Assembly (NCBI RefSeq): GCF_017873715.1 | Contig: NZ_JAGGKM010000002.1 | Span: 558,001-622,000, forward strand | DNA length: 64,000 nucleotides | Direction of reading: 5' to 3' | Origin: Cytobacillus luteolus | GTDB lineage: Bacteria; Bacillota; Bacilli; Bacillales; Bacillaceae_L | Part shown: positions 1 through 9,052 of the stretch, piece by piece | How positions within the stretch are numbered: the first letter of the stretch is position 1 | How the letters are laid out: every line of letters starts with the position of its first letter | The notes under the pieces: generated by a model | What the model was told of the DNA's origin: nothing | The model's input: the letters and a program-made list of their open reading frames with translations, nothing else | Database searches by the model: none | Position numbers and translations under genes: made by a program

Positions 1-259
1 TGATTTCATCTGCCGCCATCGTAACACCACTCAGTGTATTTTCTCCGTAAAATGCAGCAGGGCCACTTAATGGACCACTAAAACCAATATTTACAACTTT
101 AGCTTCTTTAGTTGCTGGAGCTTCTGTAGTGTCCTTTTTCTCTTCCGCTGGTTTGGCATCATTTGTTGCAGGTTGAGCTGGAGTATTCGTCCCACTAGAA
201 CAAGCTGCTAACATTAATAAAAAAGCTAAAAATAACACTAGCGAATACACTTTTTTCAT
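1..259 (-). CDS. Liv-type ABC transporter substrate-binding lipoprotein, 5' part only
   Basis: The gene runs off the left edge, so only about 86 N-terminal codons are visible. The ATG (257-259) follows GGGGGATATTGAA. The N-terminus [20 protein letters not shown] is a lipoprotein signal peptide with an LAAC lipobox; the mature protein should be lipid-anchored at Cys20 outside the membrane. A Pro/Ala/Glu/Lys-rich linker follows, then the opening strand of a type 1 periplasmic-binding fold ([15 protein letters not shown], from about residue 58), as in LivK/LivJ. It is the last visible gene of the livHMGF unit, 106 bp after livF, and would deliver substrate to that permease. The substrate cannot be read; branched-chain amino acids are the default, but the acyl-CoA genes next door leave short carboxylic acids open. 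Confidence 0.9.
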   Translation of the reverse strand, partial: MKKVYSLVLFLAFLLMLAACSSGTNTPAQPATNDAKPAEEKKDTTEAPATKEAKVVNIGFSGPLSGPAAFYGENTLSGVTMAADEI

Positions 260-365
260 TTCAATATCCCCCTTAAATTTTATTCATAGACGTTTGCAAC
301 TCAAATTTCAATTAATACGAATGAACAAGATCACCCCCTAAATCCCGGAAGCTAAAAGCGCTTAC

Positions 366-1073
366 CTAAGCCCCGATATAAGCCTTTCTAACTTGGTCAT
401 TATTAAATAATTCATCACGTGTACCACTCAAAACAATCCTTCCGTTTTCTATTACATAGCCCCTATTAGAGACTTGAAGTGCTGCATTAGCATTTTGTTC
501 TGCCAATAAAACCGTGGTTCCACTAGAATTTATTTGTTCAATAATGGTAAACATTTGTTCAACAATTAGTGGTGCAAGACCTAATGAAGGTTCATCTAAC
601 ATTAGGAGTTTCGGTTTCGACATTAATGCCCGCCCAATTGCTAACATTTGTTGTTGTCCCCCACTAAGTGACCCTGCAGGTTGATTTCTTTTATCTTTTA
701 AAATCGGAAAAAGGTCATAGATCCCTTCTAATTCAGTTTTTAAGAGTGACTTGTTACTCCGGAAAACATAGCCACCCATTTTTAAGTTTTCAAAAACAGT
801 CATTTCAGGAAAAAGTTTTCTTCCCTCGGCACATTGAACAATCCCTTTATGAACTAATTTGTGAGGAGCTTTTCCACCTATTTGTTCATCCCCAAAGTAT
901 ATTTCTCCATTTACTGGTTTTGAAAGACCTGAAATGGTTCGAAACAATGTACTTTTTCCTGCTCCATTTGCGCCTAACAGAACAACAAGCTCTCCCTGTC
1001 CGACTTCTAGATTAATATCTTTTAAAGCTTGAAATTGACCATAGTTCACTGATACATTAGCTAGTTTTAGCAT
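366..1073 (-). CDS. livF: Branched-chain amino acid-type ABC transporter, ATPase LivF
   Basis: One of two cytoplasmic ATPases that power the LivHM permease. Walker A (GANGAGKST, about residues 35-43), signature LSGGQQQ (about 136-142) and Walker B LLMLDEP (about 156-162) are intact, and the 235-residue length is normal for LivF. I place the start at the ATG 1071-1073, which has GGGAGGGAG seven bases upstream; a TTG 27 bases earlier is in frame but lacks such a site. The start lies inside the 3' end of livG, overlapping it by 17 bp, so the two genes are probably translationally coupled. Confidence 0.95.
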   Translation of the reverse strand: MLKLANVSVNYGQFQALKDINLEVGQGELVVLLGANGAGKSTLFRTISGLSKPVNGEIYFGDEQIGGKAPHKLVHKGIVQCAEGRKLFPEMTVFENLKMGGYVFRSNKSLLKTELEGIYDLFPILKDKRNQPAGSLSGGQQQMLAIGRALMSKPKLLMLDEPSLGLAPLIVEQMFTIIEQINSSGTTVLLAEQNANAALQVSNRGYVIENGRIVLSGTRDELFNNDQVRKAYIGA

Positions 1074-1830
1074 TTTTGCTCCCTCCCAGATAAGCTTCAA
1101 TTACTTCCTCATGATTACTAATCTGTTTTGGAGTACCTTCTGCTATTTTCTTACCATGATTTAAAACCATTATTTTATCTGCTAGATTCATAATCATTTG
1201 CATCTTGTGTTCAATCAAACATACTGTAATTCCGTTGTGTGCCATCTTCTCAATTAACTCAGCTAAACCATCCGTCTCGTCAGGATTCACCCCAGCAGCT
1301 GGTTCATCGAGTAAAACGAGTTCTGGGCTAGTTGCTAAGGCTAATGCAAAAGCAACTCTTTTTTGCGCCTCCTGTGAAATAAGGGCAACCGGTTGATAGG
1401 ACAAATGTGATACACCAACGAAATCCAAGGCCTCAATCGCCTTTTCTAAGCACTCTTTTTCTTCGCGCTTTTCACGTTTAGTTCGTAAAATTGCATCAAG
1501 AAGTCCTGATTTGGTTCGTAATCTGTGGCCAATCATTACATTATCCAAAACGCTTGCTTGAGCAAATAAGTTCGTCGTTTGAAATGTTCTACCAATTCCT
1601 AACTCTGCTACTTTATTGGGTGCTAGCTTTGTAATATCATGATTATTAAAAACAATTCTTCCTGTACTAGGCGGGTGAAAACCACTGATCAAATTAAAGA
1701 ATGTAGATTTACCAGCACCATTTGGACCGATAATAGCAGTAATCTTTCCTTTTTCAATATCAAGATCCACATCATCTATCGCGGTTAATCCACCGAATGA
1801 TTTTGTAAGTTTTTCAACCTTAACCAACAT
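1057..1830 (-). CDS. livG: Branched-chain amino acid-type ABC transporter, ATPase LivG
   Basis: Second ATPase of the Liv-type importer, 257 residues. Walker A (GPNGAGKST, 35-43) and Walker B (LVLLDEPAAG, 171-180) are intact, and the typical LivG C-terminus (EVIEAYLGG) is present. The ABC signature is unusual: around residues 151-158 the protein reads ISQEAQKR, where LivG proteins normally have a form of LSYGQQRR, so the signature Gly is absent. LivF keeps a canonical signature, so the heterodimer may have one consensus and one degenerate ATP site. The ATG directly abuts the stop of livM. Confidence 0.93.
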   Translation of the reverse strand: MLVKVEKLTKSFGGLTAIDDVDLDIEKGKITAIIGPNGAGKSTFFNLISGFHPPSTGRIVFNNHDITKLAPNKVAELGIGRTFQTTNLFAQASVLDNVMIGHRLRTKSGLLDAILRTKREKREEKECLEKAIEALDFVGVSHLSYQPVALISQEAQKRVAFALALATSPELVLLDEPAAGVNPDETDGLAELIEKMAHNGITVCLIEHKMQMIMNLADKIMVLNHGKKIAEGTPKQISNHEEVIEAYLGGSKNAKTS

Positions 1831-2835
1831 CTAGCCAGCCTCCTCTACACTTGAATCTACGTTACTATTTTTAACTTGTTTTCTTCTCTTACGCTTCAAA
1901 TAACTCCTTATATCAATAACCCCTCCTACTATTCCCCTTGGGTAAAATAGCATGATAAGAACTACGATTGGACCAAAGATAACCATTCTGTATTCCTCTA
2001 AAAACTGTAAGGTTTGTGAAAGCCACACAACGATAAACGTTCCAAGGATTGGACCGGTTAGTGTCCCGATTCCACCTACTAATAAATAAAGCAACATTTC
2101 AAACGTCACTGTAATTGCAGATATGTCCGGACCGATAAATCGAATAAAACTGGAATATAGAGCCCCGGCTAATCCTGCAAAGAATGCAGAAATTGAAAAA
2201 GCGATAAGTTGGTTTTTCATTACTGAAATACCAATTGTTCGGGCCAGTTCTTCACTATTTCTAATTGCGATTAGCGTTCTACCAAATAAAGAATGAACGA
2301 TGCGCCTGACTATAAAGACAGTCAATATCAAAAAGAATAGAACCAAATAATACTGAGAGGTGAGGCTTGTAAATGTAAAAGGTCCAATAGCATCAGGCTG
2401 AGGTATTCCGATTAAACCGCGAACTCCTCCAGTTAATTCATCCCATTTGTCGATAATAAGATAGATGATAAAGCCAACACACATCGTATAAATTGCGAAG
2501 AAATGACTTTTTGTTCGTAAAGCAACTATTCCAACGATCAATCCGCAAAGAACAGAAATACCACAAGCAAGTAAAAAAGCTAACCAGAAACTCAATTTTG
2601 CTTCTACAGTTAATAACCCCAGTGAATATGCACCGATTGCAAAAAATCCTGCATGAGCAAGGGATAATTGTCCCGTATAACCTGAAATAATATTTAACCC
2701 ATAGACCGCTATAGACCATATAAAAACAAGAATCATAACTTGAATATAATAGTTGTTTTGTAAAACCAATGGAAAGAGAATGGCAAGAGTAACAAGTAAC
2801 ATCAAATAAGATTTCGTAGTAAATATTCTTTCCAT
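1831..2835 (-). CDS. livM: Branched-chain amino acid-type ABC transporter permease LivM
   Basis: Integral membrane permease of 334 residues and the partner of LivH. It shows the LivM pattern of about ten hydrophobic segments, the early motif NIISGYTGQLSLAHAGFFAIGAY (about residues 48-70, split here only by description) and a basic cytoplasmic tail (LKRKRRKQVK). Its ATG overlaps the livH stop by one base (TAATG), and its stop is immediately followed by the livG ATG. The gene order H-M-G-F is the standard one for the family. Confidence 0.94.
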   Translation of the reverse strand: MERIFTTKSYLMLLVTLAILFPLVLQNNYYIQVMILVFIWSIAVYGLNIISGYTGQLSLAHAGFFAIGAYSLGLLTVEAKLSFWLAFLLACGISVLCGLIVGIVALRTKSHFFAIYTMCVGFIIYLIIDKWDELTGGVRGLIGIPQPDAIGPFTFTSLTSQYYLVLFFLILTVFIVRRIVHSLFGRTLIAIRNSEELARTIGISVMKNQLIAFSISAFFAGLAGALYSSFIRFIGPDISAITVTFEMLLYLLVGGIGTLTGPILGTFIVVWLSQTLQFLEEYRMVIFGPIVVLIMLFYPRGIVGGVIDIRSYLKRKRRKQVKNSNVDSSVEEAG

Positions 2836-3698
2836 TAATGCACCCCCCTCGAGAACAAGCCTGTTGGTTTTGCTGTTAAAATGATGACTAGTAAAATAAA
2901 TGCAATGAGGTCTTTATAATCATTTGAAATATACGTTGCTCCTAGGCTTTCTGATAACCCCAATAAAAAGCCTCCAACGATCGCCCCTGGGATACTTCCC
3001 ATTCCTCCTATGATAATAATGACAAATGCTTTCATGATAACGAGATTACCCATTGTTGGGAAAACAAGATTAATAGGTGAAGCCAATGATGCCGCTGCTG
3101 CAGCTAAACCACCTGCAATTGCAAAAGTTAACATCGCAACTTGATTTGAGTTAATACCAACCAAAAATGCGCCTTCTCTGTTTTGCGCCATTGCAATAAT
3201 TGATGCACCAATCATAGTCCGTGTTAGGAATAAATGAAGAGCAACCATTAAAACAACAGCAGCTATTATAATAAGAATTCGTTGCACTGTTACTGTCAGG
3301 CCAAATACTGTAACGATATTGTCATAAGGTGAAGCCATCCGCTGATATTCAGTACCGAAGGCGAGATGAGCAAAAGATTCAAAGAATAATAGCACCCCAA
3401 TTGCTGCTACCATAACTCTCATTGGATTTAGTGTTCCTAACTTATGAAAGATCAAGCGTTCACACAGAACACCAATGATGGCAACAAGGACAACAGATAC
3501 AAACATGGCTACCCAGTAATTCATTCCTGCATGGGTCATAAAAGTAAGTGTAAAATAGGCACCTATCATGTAAAACGCACCATGTGCAAAATTTGGAACA
3601 TGAAGAATACCAAAAACTAGTGTGAGTCCCAACGCCACCAAACTGTAAACGCTTCCAATGGTAAGACCGTTTAACAATTGCTGAAACAACAACTCCAT
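2835..3698 (-). CDS. livH: Branched-chain amino acid-type ABC transporter permease LivH
   Basis: First gene of the transporter operon, 287 residues, with about eight hydrophobic segments. The N-terminal signature LLNGLTIGSVYSLVALGLTL and the C-terminal GGMGSIPGAIVGG loop are typical of LivH permeases. The ATG at 3696-3698 follows TAAGGAGTGATTTA. A candidate sigma-A promoter lies about 65-90 bp upstream. The gene pairs with livM in the membrane to form the translocation path. Confidence 0.94.
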   Translation of the reverse strand: MELLFQQLLNGLTIGSVYSLVALGLTLVFGILHVPNFAHGAFYMIGAYFTLTFMTHAGMNYWVAMFVSVVLVAIIGVLCERLIFHKLGTLNPMRVMVAAIGVLLFFESFAHLAFGTEYQRMASPYDNIVTVFGLTVTVQRILIIIAAVVLMVALHLFLTRTMIGASIIAMAQNREGAFLVGINSNQVAMLTFAIAGGLAAAAASLASPINLVFPTMGNLVIMKAFVIIIIGGMGSIPGAIVGGFLLGLSESLGATYISNDYKDLIAFILLVIILTAKPTGLFSRGVH

Positions 3699-3760
3699 TA
3701 AATCACTCCTTACAAATAAGAATCGATAAATATTTTCAGTATTTTCAGATATTTAAAGGT

Positions 3761-3788
3761 AGAATACTACTATAATTATGATTATCAA
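3761..3788 (-). promoter_or_regulatory. Candidate sigma-A promoter for livHMGF
   Basis: On the minus strand TTGATA (3783-3788), a 16-bp spacer and TATTCT (3761-3766) resemble a -35/-10 pair, about 60 bp before the livH start. The -10 is a weak match. Inferred from sequence only. Confidence 0.4.
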
Positions 3789-3868
3789 AGGTGGGTAATA
3801 ATACGTTTGCTCTTTCAACTTCGAAGTAGTGTTGTAGAAGAATTAGAAGAATAATAGTAAATGAATTC

Positions 3869-3905
3869 TTCAATCAGCAGGTAGTGGATGCACCTGCTGA
3901 TTGAA
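3869..3905 (-). terminator. Perfect 14-bp stem hairpin after the acyl-CoA operon
   Basis: Arms TTCAATCAGCAGGT (3869-3882) and its exact complement (3892-3905) enclose a 9-nt loop, 16 bp beyond the quinone reductase stop codon. On the minus strand the hairpin is not followed by a strong T run, so termination may be partial. It separates the acyl-CoA genes from the liv operon. Confidence 0.6.
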
Positions 3906-3921
3906 AAACGTGTAACGTTGT

Positions 3922-4896
3922 TTACGGGATTAAGATAAGTTTCCCTTTTGTTTTCCTACCTTGTAACAAAGTATGAACGGAGGCAGCTTCATTTAAAGGA
4001 AAAGTCCCTCCTATCGTTAATTTTAAACTTCCATTATTTACAAAAGACAGTAGTTCCATAAGACTCGATTGGAATAACTGTGGTTTTCTCATTATCTGAG
4101 GTAAAAAGAAACCAATGACAGACTGGTTTTTTGCCATTAAAGATGAAGGATAAAGCCTGCTCTGTTCACCACTTGCGACTCCATATATTACAACACGTCC
4201 GAAGGGAGCTAGACACGTTAATGTCTTTTGAAAGATATCTCCACCAGCCATCTCTAATGCCACATCTACTCCCTTACCATCCGTAATCCTTAAAACTTCT
4301 TGTTCCCAGCCAGCTTCAGTGTAATTAACAACCTCATCAGCACCAAGTTCTTTTGCAAGTGCCAGTTTTTCTTCAGTACTTGCAGTTGCAATAACTTTTC
4401 CTGCTCCAAACAACTTAGCTAGTTGTACAGCAATGGTCCCTACACCACCTGCAGCAGCATGAATTAGCACACTTTCACCTTGCTCGATTCTTCCCATTGT
4501 CTTAAGGATATGGTAAGCACTTAGCCCTTGTAGAGGGAGTGAAACTGCATATTCAAAATCCACCCCATCTGGTAAAGGAATCAGAGACCGTTCATGAGCA
4601 ACAGCATACTCTGCATATCCATTTGATTCAATTAGCGTAACCACGCGGGTACCAACCTGAACACCTGTTACATTGTCTCCTACTTCAACAACAACACCTG
4701 CTACCTCGGCACCAGGAATAAATGGCAATGTTGTTTTTACAACATACTGTCCTTCTCTTCGTGCAGTATCCGCATAATTTACTCCTACTGCTTTTACTTC
4801 TATTAATACTTCATTTGATTTTGGAGTTGGTTTTTCTACATCAACATACTTTAATACCTCTGGTCCACCAAACTCAGTTAATTGAATAGCTTTCAT
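3922..4896 (-). CDS. Zinc-independent quinone oxidoreductase / MDR-family NADPH oxidoreductase
   Basis: A 324-residue medium-chain dehydrogenase/reductase of the quinone oxidoreductase type. The NADPH-binding Rossmann motif AAAGGVGTIAVQLAK lies near residues 147-161, and the C-terminal GKLILIP ending is typical. The cysteine cluster of the zinc-dependent alcohol dehydrogenases is absent. It is the last gene of the unit that starts at 10,586, 14 bp after the enoyl-CoA hydratase gene and just before a hairpin terminator. Reduction of an enone, enoyl or quinone intermediate fits the setting, but the substrate cannot be told from sequence. Confidence 0.88.
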   Translation of the reverse strand: MKAIQLTEFGGPEVLKYVDVEKPTPKSNEVLIEVKAVGVNYADTARREGQYVVKTTLPFIPGAEVAGVVVEVGDNVTGVQVGTRVVTLIESNGYAEYAVAHERSLIPLPDGVDFEYAVSLPLQGLSAYHILKTMGRIEQGESVLIHAAAGGVGTIAVQLAKLFGAGKVIATASTEEKLALAKELGADEVVNYTEAGWEQEVLRITDGKGVDVALEMAGGDIFQKTLTCLAPFGRVVIYGVASGEQSRLYPSSLMAKNQSVIGFFLPQIMRKPQLFQSSLMELLSFVNNGSLKLTIGGTFPLNEAASVHTLLQGRKTKGKLILIP

Positions 4897-4910
4897 TCAT
4901 CACAGCTCCC

Positions 4911-5687
4911 TTATTTCCCCTTAAATACAGGTTTTCTTTTTTCCTTAAAGGCTGCTACCCCTTCAAGATGGTCCTCTGTTTGAATCATCATTGTTTGTGT
5001 GATACGTTCCTGCTCAAGTATTTCACTGAGACTTGAATTGAATGAATGATCCGCAATTTTTTTCATCATCCCAAAGGCTTTACTTGGTCCACTTGCTAGT
5101 TTAGTTGCAAGCTTTTTAGTACCTTCCTCTAATGCCTCTACAGGTAATACTTGATTAACAATACCCAACTCAAAAGCAACATTTGCCGTGATGGGTTCTC
5201 CACTAAAAAATAATTGTTTCGCACGATAAGGTCCAATCAACCGTGGGAGAAAATACAATCCTCCTCCATCAGAGATTAATCCTACCTGGCTAAAACTCAA
5301 AGCAAATTTACTATCTTCTGCAGCTACGATTAAATCACAAGCTAGCGCTAAATTAAATCCTGCTCCAGCCGCAAACCCATGTACAGCTGCAATAATTGGT
5401 TTTTCTAAGTCTTTCATTGCAAGTATACATTCATTAAGTTTTCCTATATGATCATACCCTTGGACAGCAGATGCTTCCCCCATCGTCTTTACATCTCCAC
5501 CGGCACTAAAAGAACGACCTGCCCCCGATAAAACGACCACTCGAACCTCTTCATTCTCTCCCGCAGACTTTATTGCTTCTGTAAGGCCTAAAATCATCTC
5601 AGAGCTGAATGCATTTAGACTGTCAGGGCGATTCAGTGTTAACGACATGACAGGGCCATCAATATTTATTAATAAGTGTTGATTCAT
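4911..5687 (-). CDS. Enoyl-CoA hydratase/isomerase family protein
   Basis: A crotonase-fold enzyme of 258 residues. The oxyanion-hole segment GRSFSAGGDVKTM (about residues 56-68) and the second conserved block AAVHGFAAGAGFNLALACD (about 100-118) are clear. The usual Glu of hydratases in the second block is not obvious, so isomerase or hydrolase activity is possible. I start at the ATG 5685-5687, with GGGGG six bases upstream; a TTG one codon earlier is also in frame. It lies between an SDR and a quinone reductase in a beta-oxidation-like operon. Confidence 0.88.
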   Translation of the reverse strand: MNQHLLINIDGPVMSLTLNRPDSLNAFSSEMILGLTEAIKSAGENEEVRVVVLSGAGRSFSAGGDVKTMGEASAVQGYDHIGKLNECILAMKDLEKPIIAAVHGFAAGAGFNLALACDLIVAAEDSKFALSFSQVGLISDGGGLYFLPRLIGPYRAKQLFFSGEPITANVAFELGIVNQVLPVEALEEGTKKLATKLASGPSKAFGMMKKIADHSFNSSLSEILEQERITQTMMIQTEDHLEGVAAFKEKRKPVFKGK

Positions 5688-5719
5688 CAATATCCCCCTT
5701 ATCTTATGAAACTTTATTA

Positions 5720-6505
5720 CTAAGTTATCAACCAGCCACCATCAGCTAGCACATCAGAACCTGTCATATAGGAGGCTTCATGTGAAGCAAGAAATGTAAT
5801 AATATTGGCAATTTCTTCTGGCCTTCCCACTCGTTTTAATGCAGTGTTTCTCCTTATTGCAGCCTGGAAACTTTCATTTTGTAACCCTTGTTCTGTCAAT
5901 GGAGTTTCAACAAAACCTGGGGAGACAGAATTCACACGTATTCCATAAGGTGCTAGTTCCAATGCTAACGCCCTAGAGAAGTTAATAACTGCAGCCTTTG
6001 CTGAACTATAGTGAGGAATGTGAGAGCCAGCTTTATACCCTGATAAGGAGGCAACATTAACAATGGAGCGATTTCTCTCTTGACCTTCTATTCCTGTTTT
6101 AATACCCCTTACCATCAAATTCCCCAATGCTTTTGAAACAAGGAAGACGCTTTTTAAGTTTGTTTGTTGTACAAAGTCCCAGTCGTCTGATGATGTTTCT
6201 AAAATTTTTGATTGACGAGAACCACCAGCATTATTAACAACCACATGCAGATCACCGTATTTCTCCTCTATAAATGTAGCCAGATTATTAACATCATCTT
6301 CATTCGTAACATCTGCAGTAAAAATATGTGCAACAGTATGTTTAGAGGCTTCATTAATTTTGTTTGAAACTAGTTCAAGCTTTTCTTGTGTTCTTCCAAC
6401 AAGAATTACTTTAGCTCCCTCACTAGCAAGACGGATAGCCGTTGATTCCCCAATGCCGCTTCCTGCCCCTGTTACAACTGCAATGGTTTGTGAAAATCTC
6501 GTCAC
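5720..6505 (-). CDS. Short-chain dehydrogenase/reductase (classical SDR)
   Basis: An SDR of 261 residues with cofactor motif TGAGSGIG (about 13-20), NNAGG (about 90-94), catalytic Ser in NVASLSG and the YSSAK Tyr/Lys pair (about 166-170). The family oxidises or reduces hydroxyl/keto groups with NAD(P). The start is a GTG (6503-6505) preceded by GGGAGGGAGAA. In this operon a 3-hydroxyacyl-CoA or hydroxy-acid substrate is likely by inference. The C-terminal EASYMTGSDVLADGGWLIT is standard for FabG-like SDRs. Confidence 0.9.
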   Translation of the reverse strand: MTRFSQTIAVVTGAGSGIGESTAIRLASEGAKVILVGRTQEKLELVSNKINEASKHTVAHIFTADVTNEDDVNNLATFIEEKYGDLHVVVNNAGGSRQSKILETSSDDWDFVQQTNLKSVFLVSKALGNLMVRGIKTGIEGQERNRSIVNVASLSGYKAGSHIPHYSSAKAAVINFSRALALELAPYGIRVNSVSPGFVETPLTEQGLQNESFQAAIRRNTALKRVGRPEEIANIITFLASHEASYMTGSDVLADGGWLIT

Positions 6506-6537
6506 TCTTCTCCCTCCCCTGCGGATACAACTAATAT

Positions 6538-8289
6538 CTAGACTGAATATTGCTCAACATCTATCAAGCGATCTGCAATCTGACGTTTACGTTCAACTGC
6601 GCCTGCAACTTGGAAAGGACTCAAACTTTTTATAACTAATAAGAGTGTTTGTTGAAGTTTAGGACCTTCTACTACACCAGTTATTAATTTTCTAGCAGCA
6701 ACTTCAATATCAAGTACTACATCATCCATAAATGCCTGTGCTAATTTGATTTTATAATCAGTTTGCGTCTTTTGAGACCTAAGGACCACAGATTCTGCAG
6801 CGTAAAGATTCATCGCAATATCTGCTAATTTCATCAAGGTTTCCTGTTCGTTTGGTAATTCTAACCCATATCTTTCATAGGCCACTCCGACACATAGTAA
6901 AAAGATTCTTCTGATGGTTTTTACAGCCTCAATTTCACGTTCGAGCTTCCCTTCGAACTCACTTTTTGGGTTCTGTAACTCCATAATTGCTTTTTGAACG
7001 ATTTCTTCTAATTGTATGTCTCCCTTAATAGCCTTTCGGAATAGATGAGTAGGAATTAAAAGGCGATTGATCTCATTCGTTCCTTCGAATATACGATTAA
7101 TTCTTGAGTCCCTGTACATTTGTTCAACTCTATATTCCTTCATAAAGCCTGAACCACCATGCAACTGAACTGCTTCATCAGCTACAAAGTCTAACGTCTC
7201 GGATCCATAAACTTTACACACAGCACACTCAGTTGCATATTCCATCATTCTTTTTCCAATCAAAGCTAGATCTGTAGATTCATATAAATCACCTAATGAA
7301 TCTTCTAACATCTTTGCAGTCCTATACTGCAAAGATTCTGCCGCATAAATTCTTGTAGCCATCTTTGCAAATTTTTCTTTACTCGCACCAAACTCAGAAA
7401 TAGCTTTCCCAAACTGTTTGCGCTCATTTGTAAACTTAAGAGTAAGATGAAGACCATATTTTGCAGCTCCCATACAAGCTGACCCTAGGTTGAATCTTCC
7501 TAAATTTAAGACATTTAGTGCAATTACATGTCCTTTACCAATCTCACCAAGTAGATTCTCAACTGGTACTTGACAATCCTCTAAGATAACCGTTCTTGTT
7601 GAGGAGCCTTTAATTCCCATTTTTTTCTCTTCGGGCCCTAAGGATAGCCCTGGAAAATCCTTTTCAACAATAAAGGCTGTGAATTGAGCACCATCAATCT
7701 TCGCATATACGATGAAAGTATCTGAAAAGACAGCATTAGTAATATAGAGCTTTGTTCCATTTATTAGATAATGGGTCCCCGCTTCATTTAAAACAGCGGT
7801 TGTCTTTGCTGCTAGAGCATCAGATCCAGATCCTGGTTCTGTTAAACAGTAAGCTCCAATGTATTCACCGGAAGCTAGCTTCGGCAAATACTTTGCTTTT
7901 TGTTCGGGTGTCCCGAAATAAGTAATAGGTAAAGTGGCTATACATGTATGATTTGAGTGAGCAACACCGTAGCCTCCAGCCCTTCCCACTACCTCTCCAA
8001 CAATCCCTTTACTTATTTTGTCTAACCCTAATCCACCATAAGCTTCCGGTATACTATGAGCTAAGAGACCCAACTCTCCAGCCTTATGTAACAAATTAAC
8101 AACTCTATCAAATTCTTGGTTTTCTACCGCCTCATTAAGAGGGTCAACCTCTCTCTCAATAAATTGTTTCGCTGTTGCAGCAATCATTTTATGTTCATCT
8201 GTAAAATCTTCCGGAGTAAATATGTCATTTGCCTCAATCTCTGAAAATAAAAAACTAGCACCTTTTTGAGTAACTTTTATATTCTCCAA
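6538..8289 (-). CDS. Acyl-CoA dehydrogenase, FadE-like with C-terminal extension
   Basis: A 583-residue flavoprotein that oxidises acyl-CoA to trans-2-enoyl-CoA. The FAD/substrate motifs YCLTEPGSGSDA (about 152-163) and ITNAVFSD (about 185-192), and the C-terminal base region RIFEGTNEINRL (about 395-406) with its catalytic Glu, are present. About 170 residues follow the core, as in very-long-chain dehydrogenases and the Bacillus FadE type. The start appears to be a TTG (8287-8289) ten bases after AAGGGGG; no ATG is available. It lies between the ComB-like gene (15 bp upstream) and the SDR. Confidence 0.93.
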   Translation of the reverse strand: MENIKVTQKGASFLFSEIEANDIFTPEDFTDEHKMIAATAKQFIEREVDPLNEAVENQEFDRVVNLLHKAGELGLLAHSIPEAYGGLGLDKISKGIVGEVVGRAGGYGVAHSNHTCIATLPITYFGTPEQKAKYLPKLASGEYIGAYCLTEPGSGSDALAAKTTAVLNEAGTHYLINGTKLYITNAVFSDTFIVYAKIDGAQFTAFIVEKDFPGLSLGPEEKKMGIKGSSTRTVILEDCQVPVENLLGEIGKGHVIALNVLNLGRFNLGSACMGAAKYGLHLTLKFTNERKQFGKAISEFGASKEKFAKMATRIYAAESLQYRTAKMLEDSLGDLYESTDLALIGKRMMEYATECAVCKVYGSETLDFVADEAVQLHGGSGFMKEYRVEQMYRDSRINRIFEGTNEINRLLIPTHLFRKAIKGDIQLEEIVQKAIMELQNPKSEFEGKLEREIEAVKTIRRIFLLCVGVAYERYGLELPNEQETLMKLADIAMNLYAAESVVLRSQKTQTDYKIKLAQAFMDDVVLDIEVAARKLITGVVEGPKLQQTLLLVIKSLSPFQVAGAVERKRQIADRLIDVEQYSV

Positions 8290-8304
8290 TTTGAATGTAC
8301 CCCC

Positions 8305-9030
8305 TTATACGACTATTCTGCCATCTAATAAATATGGAACGATGTGAATACTCCCATGATTCCCTACAAACCTAACTTCTTCTTCATATCCGTACTTAGC
8401 AAGTAACTTCCCTACACGAGAACTTAATAAAATCTCATTTGATTTTTCTGACATTCCTTTATAAAAGAGTAAAGCTGATTGAGCAGCATCTGTTAATTGC
8501 CACTCGTTAACTTCACTATTCATTAAGCTGTTAAGAAAATAACCAGCACCATAAAAGTCTTCTAAACAAAATTCCCCGGCAGAGCCTGAACAAATAACAA
8601 TAACTGTCTCTTCCCTAATTTCTTGATTAAGTTTTTCAGCAACTGCCTTTCCATTTAATAGAGAGCAAATATATACCCTCTTGGCTTCAGCTGCTTTTTT
8701 AATGGCAACAGTTCCATTCGTAGTTGATAGAATCATTGATTTACCTTCTAGTGCTTCCCTTAGTTGTAGGGGATTGGGATCTAGAAATCCTTCAATTGTT
8801 TTTCCTTCATATTCTCCAACTAAAACATATGTTTCCTCTTGTCTATTCACAGCTTCTTTTTTAGCTTCCTCACCATTTAACACTGGAATTACTTCTTTAG
8901 CACCAAAGTGCAAACCAGCTGTAATTGTCGACGTAGCAAGTAGTACATCAAAAACAACTGCAACCTTGTTGTCTTTCATTTTCGTTGAATCTATTTCTTC
9001 CTTCTTCATAAGAAGATGGATCTTTGGCAT
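8305..9030 (-). CDS. ComB-family (2-phosphosulfolactate phosphatase-like) protein
   Basis: A 241-residue member of the ComB family, whose characterised member removes phosphate from 2-phosphosulfolactate. Visible signatures are VVFDVLLATSTI (about 25-36), LSTTNGTVAIKKA (about 101-113) and CSGSAGEFCLEDFYGAG (about 145-161). The ATG 9028-9030 sits eight bases after GGAG and is preferred over a GTG nine bases upstream. No sulfolactate or coenzyme M gene is nearby. Its place directly after a small-molecule kinase of the ACAD10/11 type and before an acyl-CoA dehydrogenase suggests a phosphorylated hydroxyacyl or hydroxyacid substrate; that is inference. Confidence 0.8.
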   Translation of the reverse strand: MPKIHLLMKKEEIDSTKMKDNKVAVVFDVLLATSTITAGLHFGAKEVIPVLNGEEAKKEAVNRQEETYVLVGEYEGKTIEGFLDPNPLQLREALEGKSMILSTTNGTVAIKKAAEAKRVYICSLLNGKAVAEKLNQEIREETVIVICSGSAGEFCLEDFYGAGYFLNSLMNSEVNEWQLTDAAQSALLFYKGMSEKSNEILLSSRVGKLLAKYGYEEEVRFVGNHGSIHIVPYLLDGRIVV

Positions 9031-9052
9031 TTTAAGCACTCCTTCTCCTGCT

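Noticed and set aside
353-367. Possible cre site between livF and the binding-protein gene
   Set aside because: Only about 9 of 12 informative positions match, and the key TG is lost.
8305-9030. Sulfolactate/coenzyme M biosynthesis role for the ComB-like gene
   Set aside because: No ComA, ComC or sulfolactate synthase partner is present; the acyl-CoA context points elsewhere.
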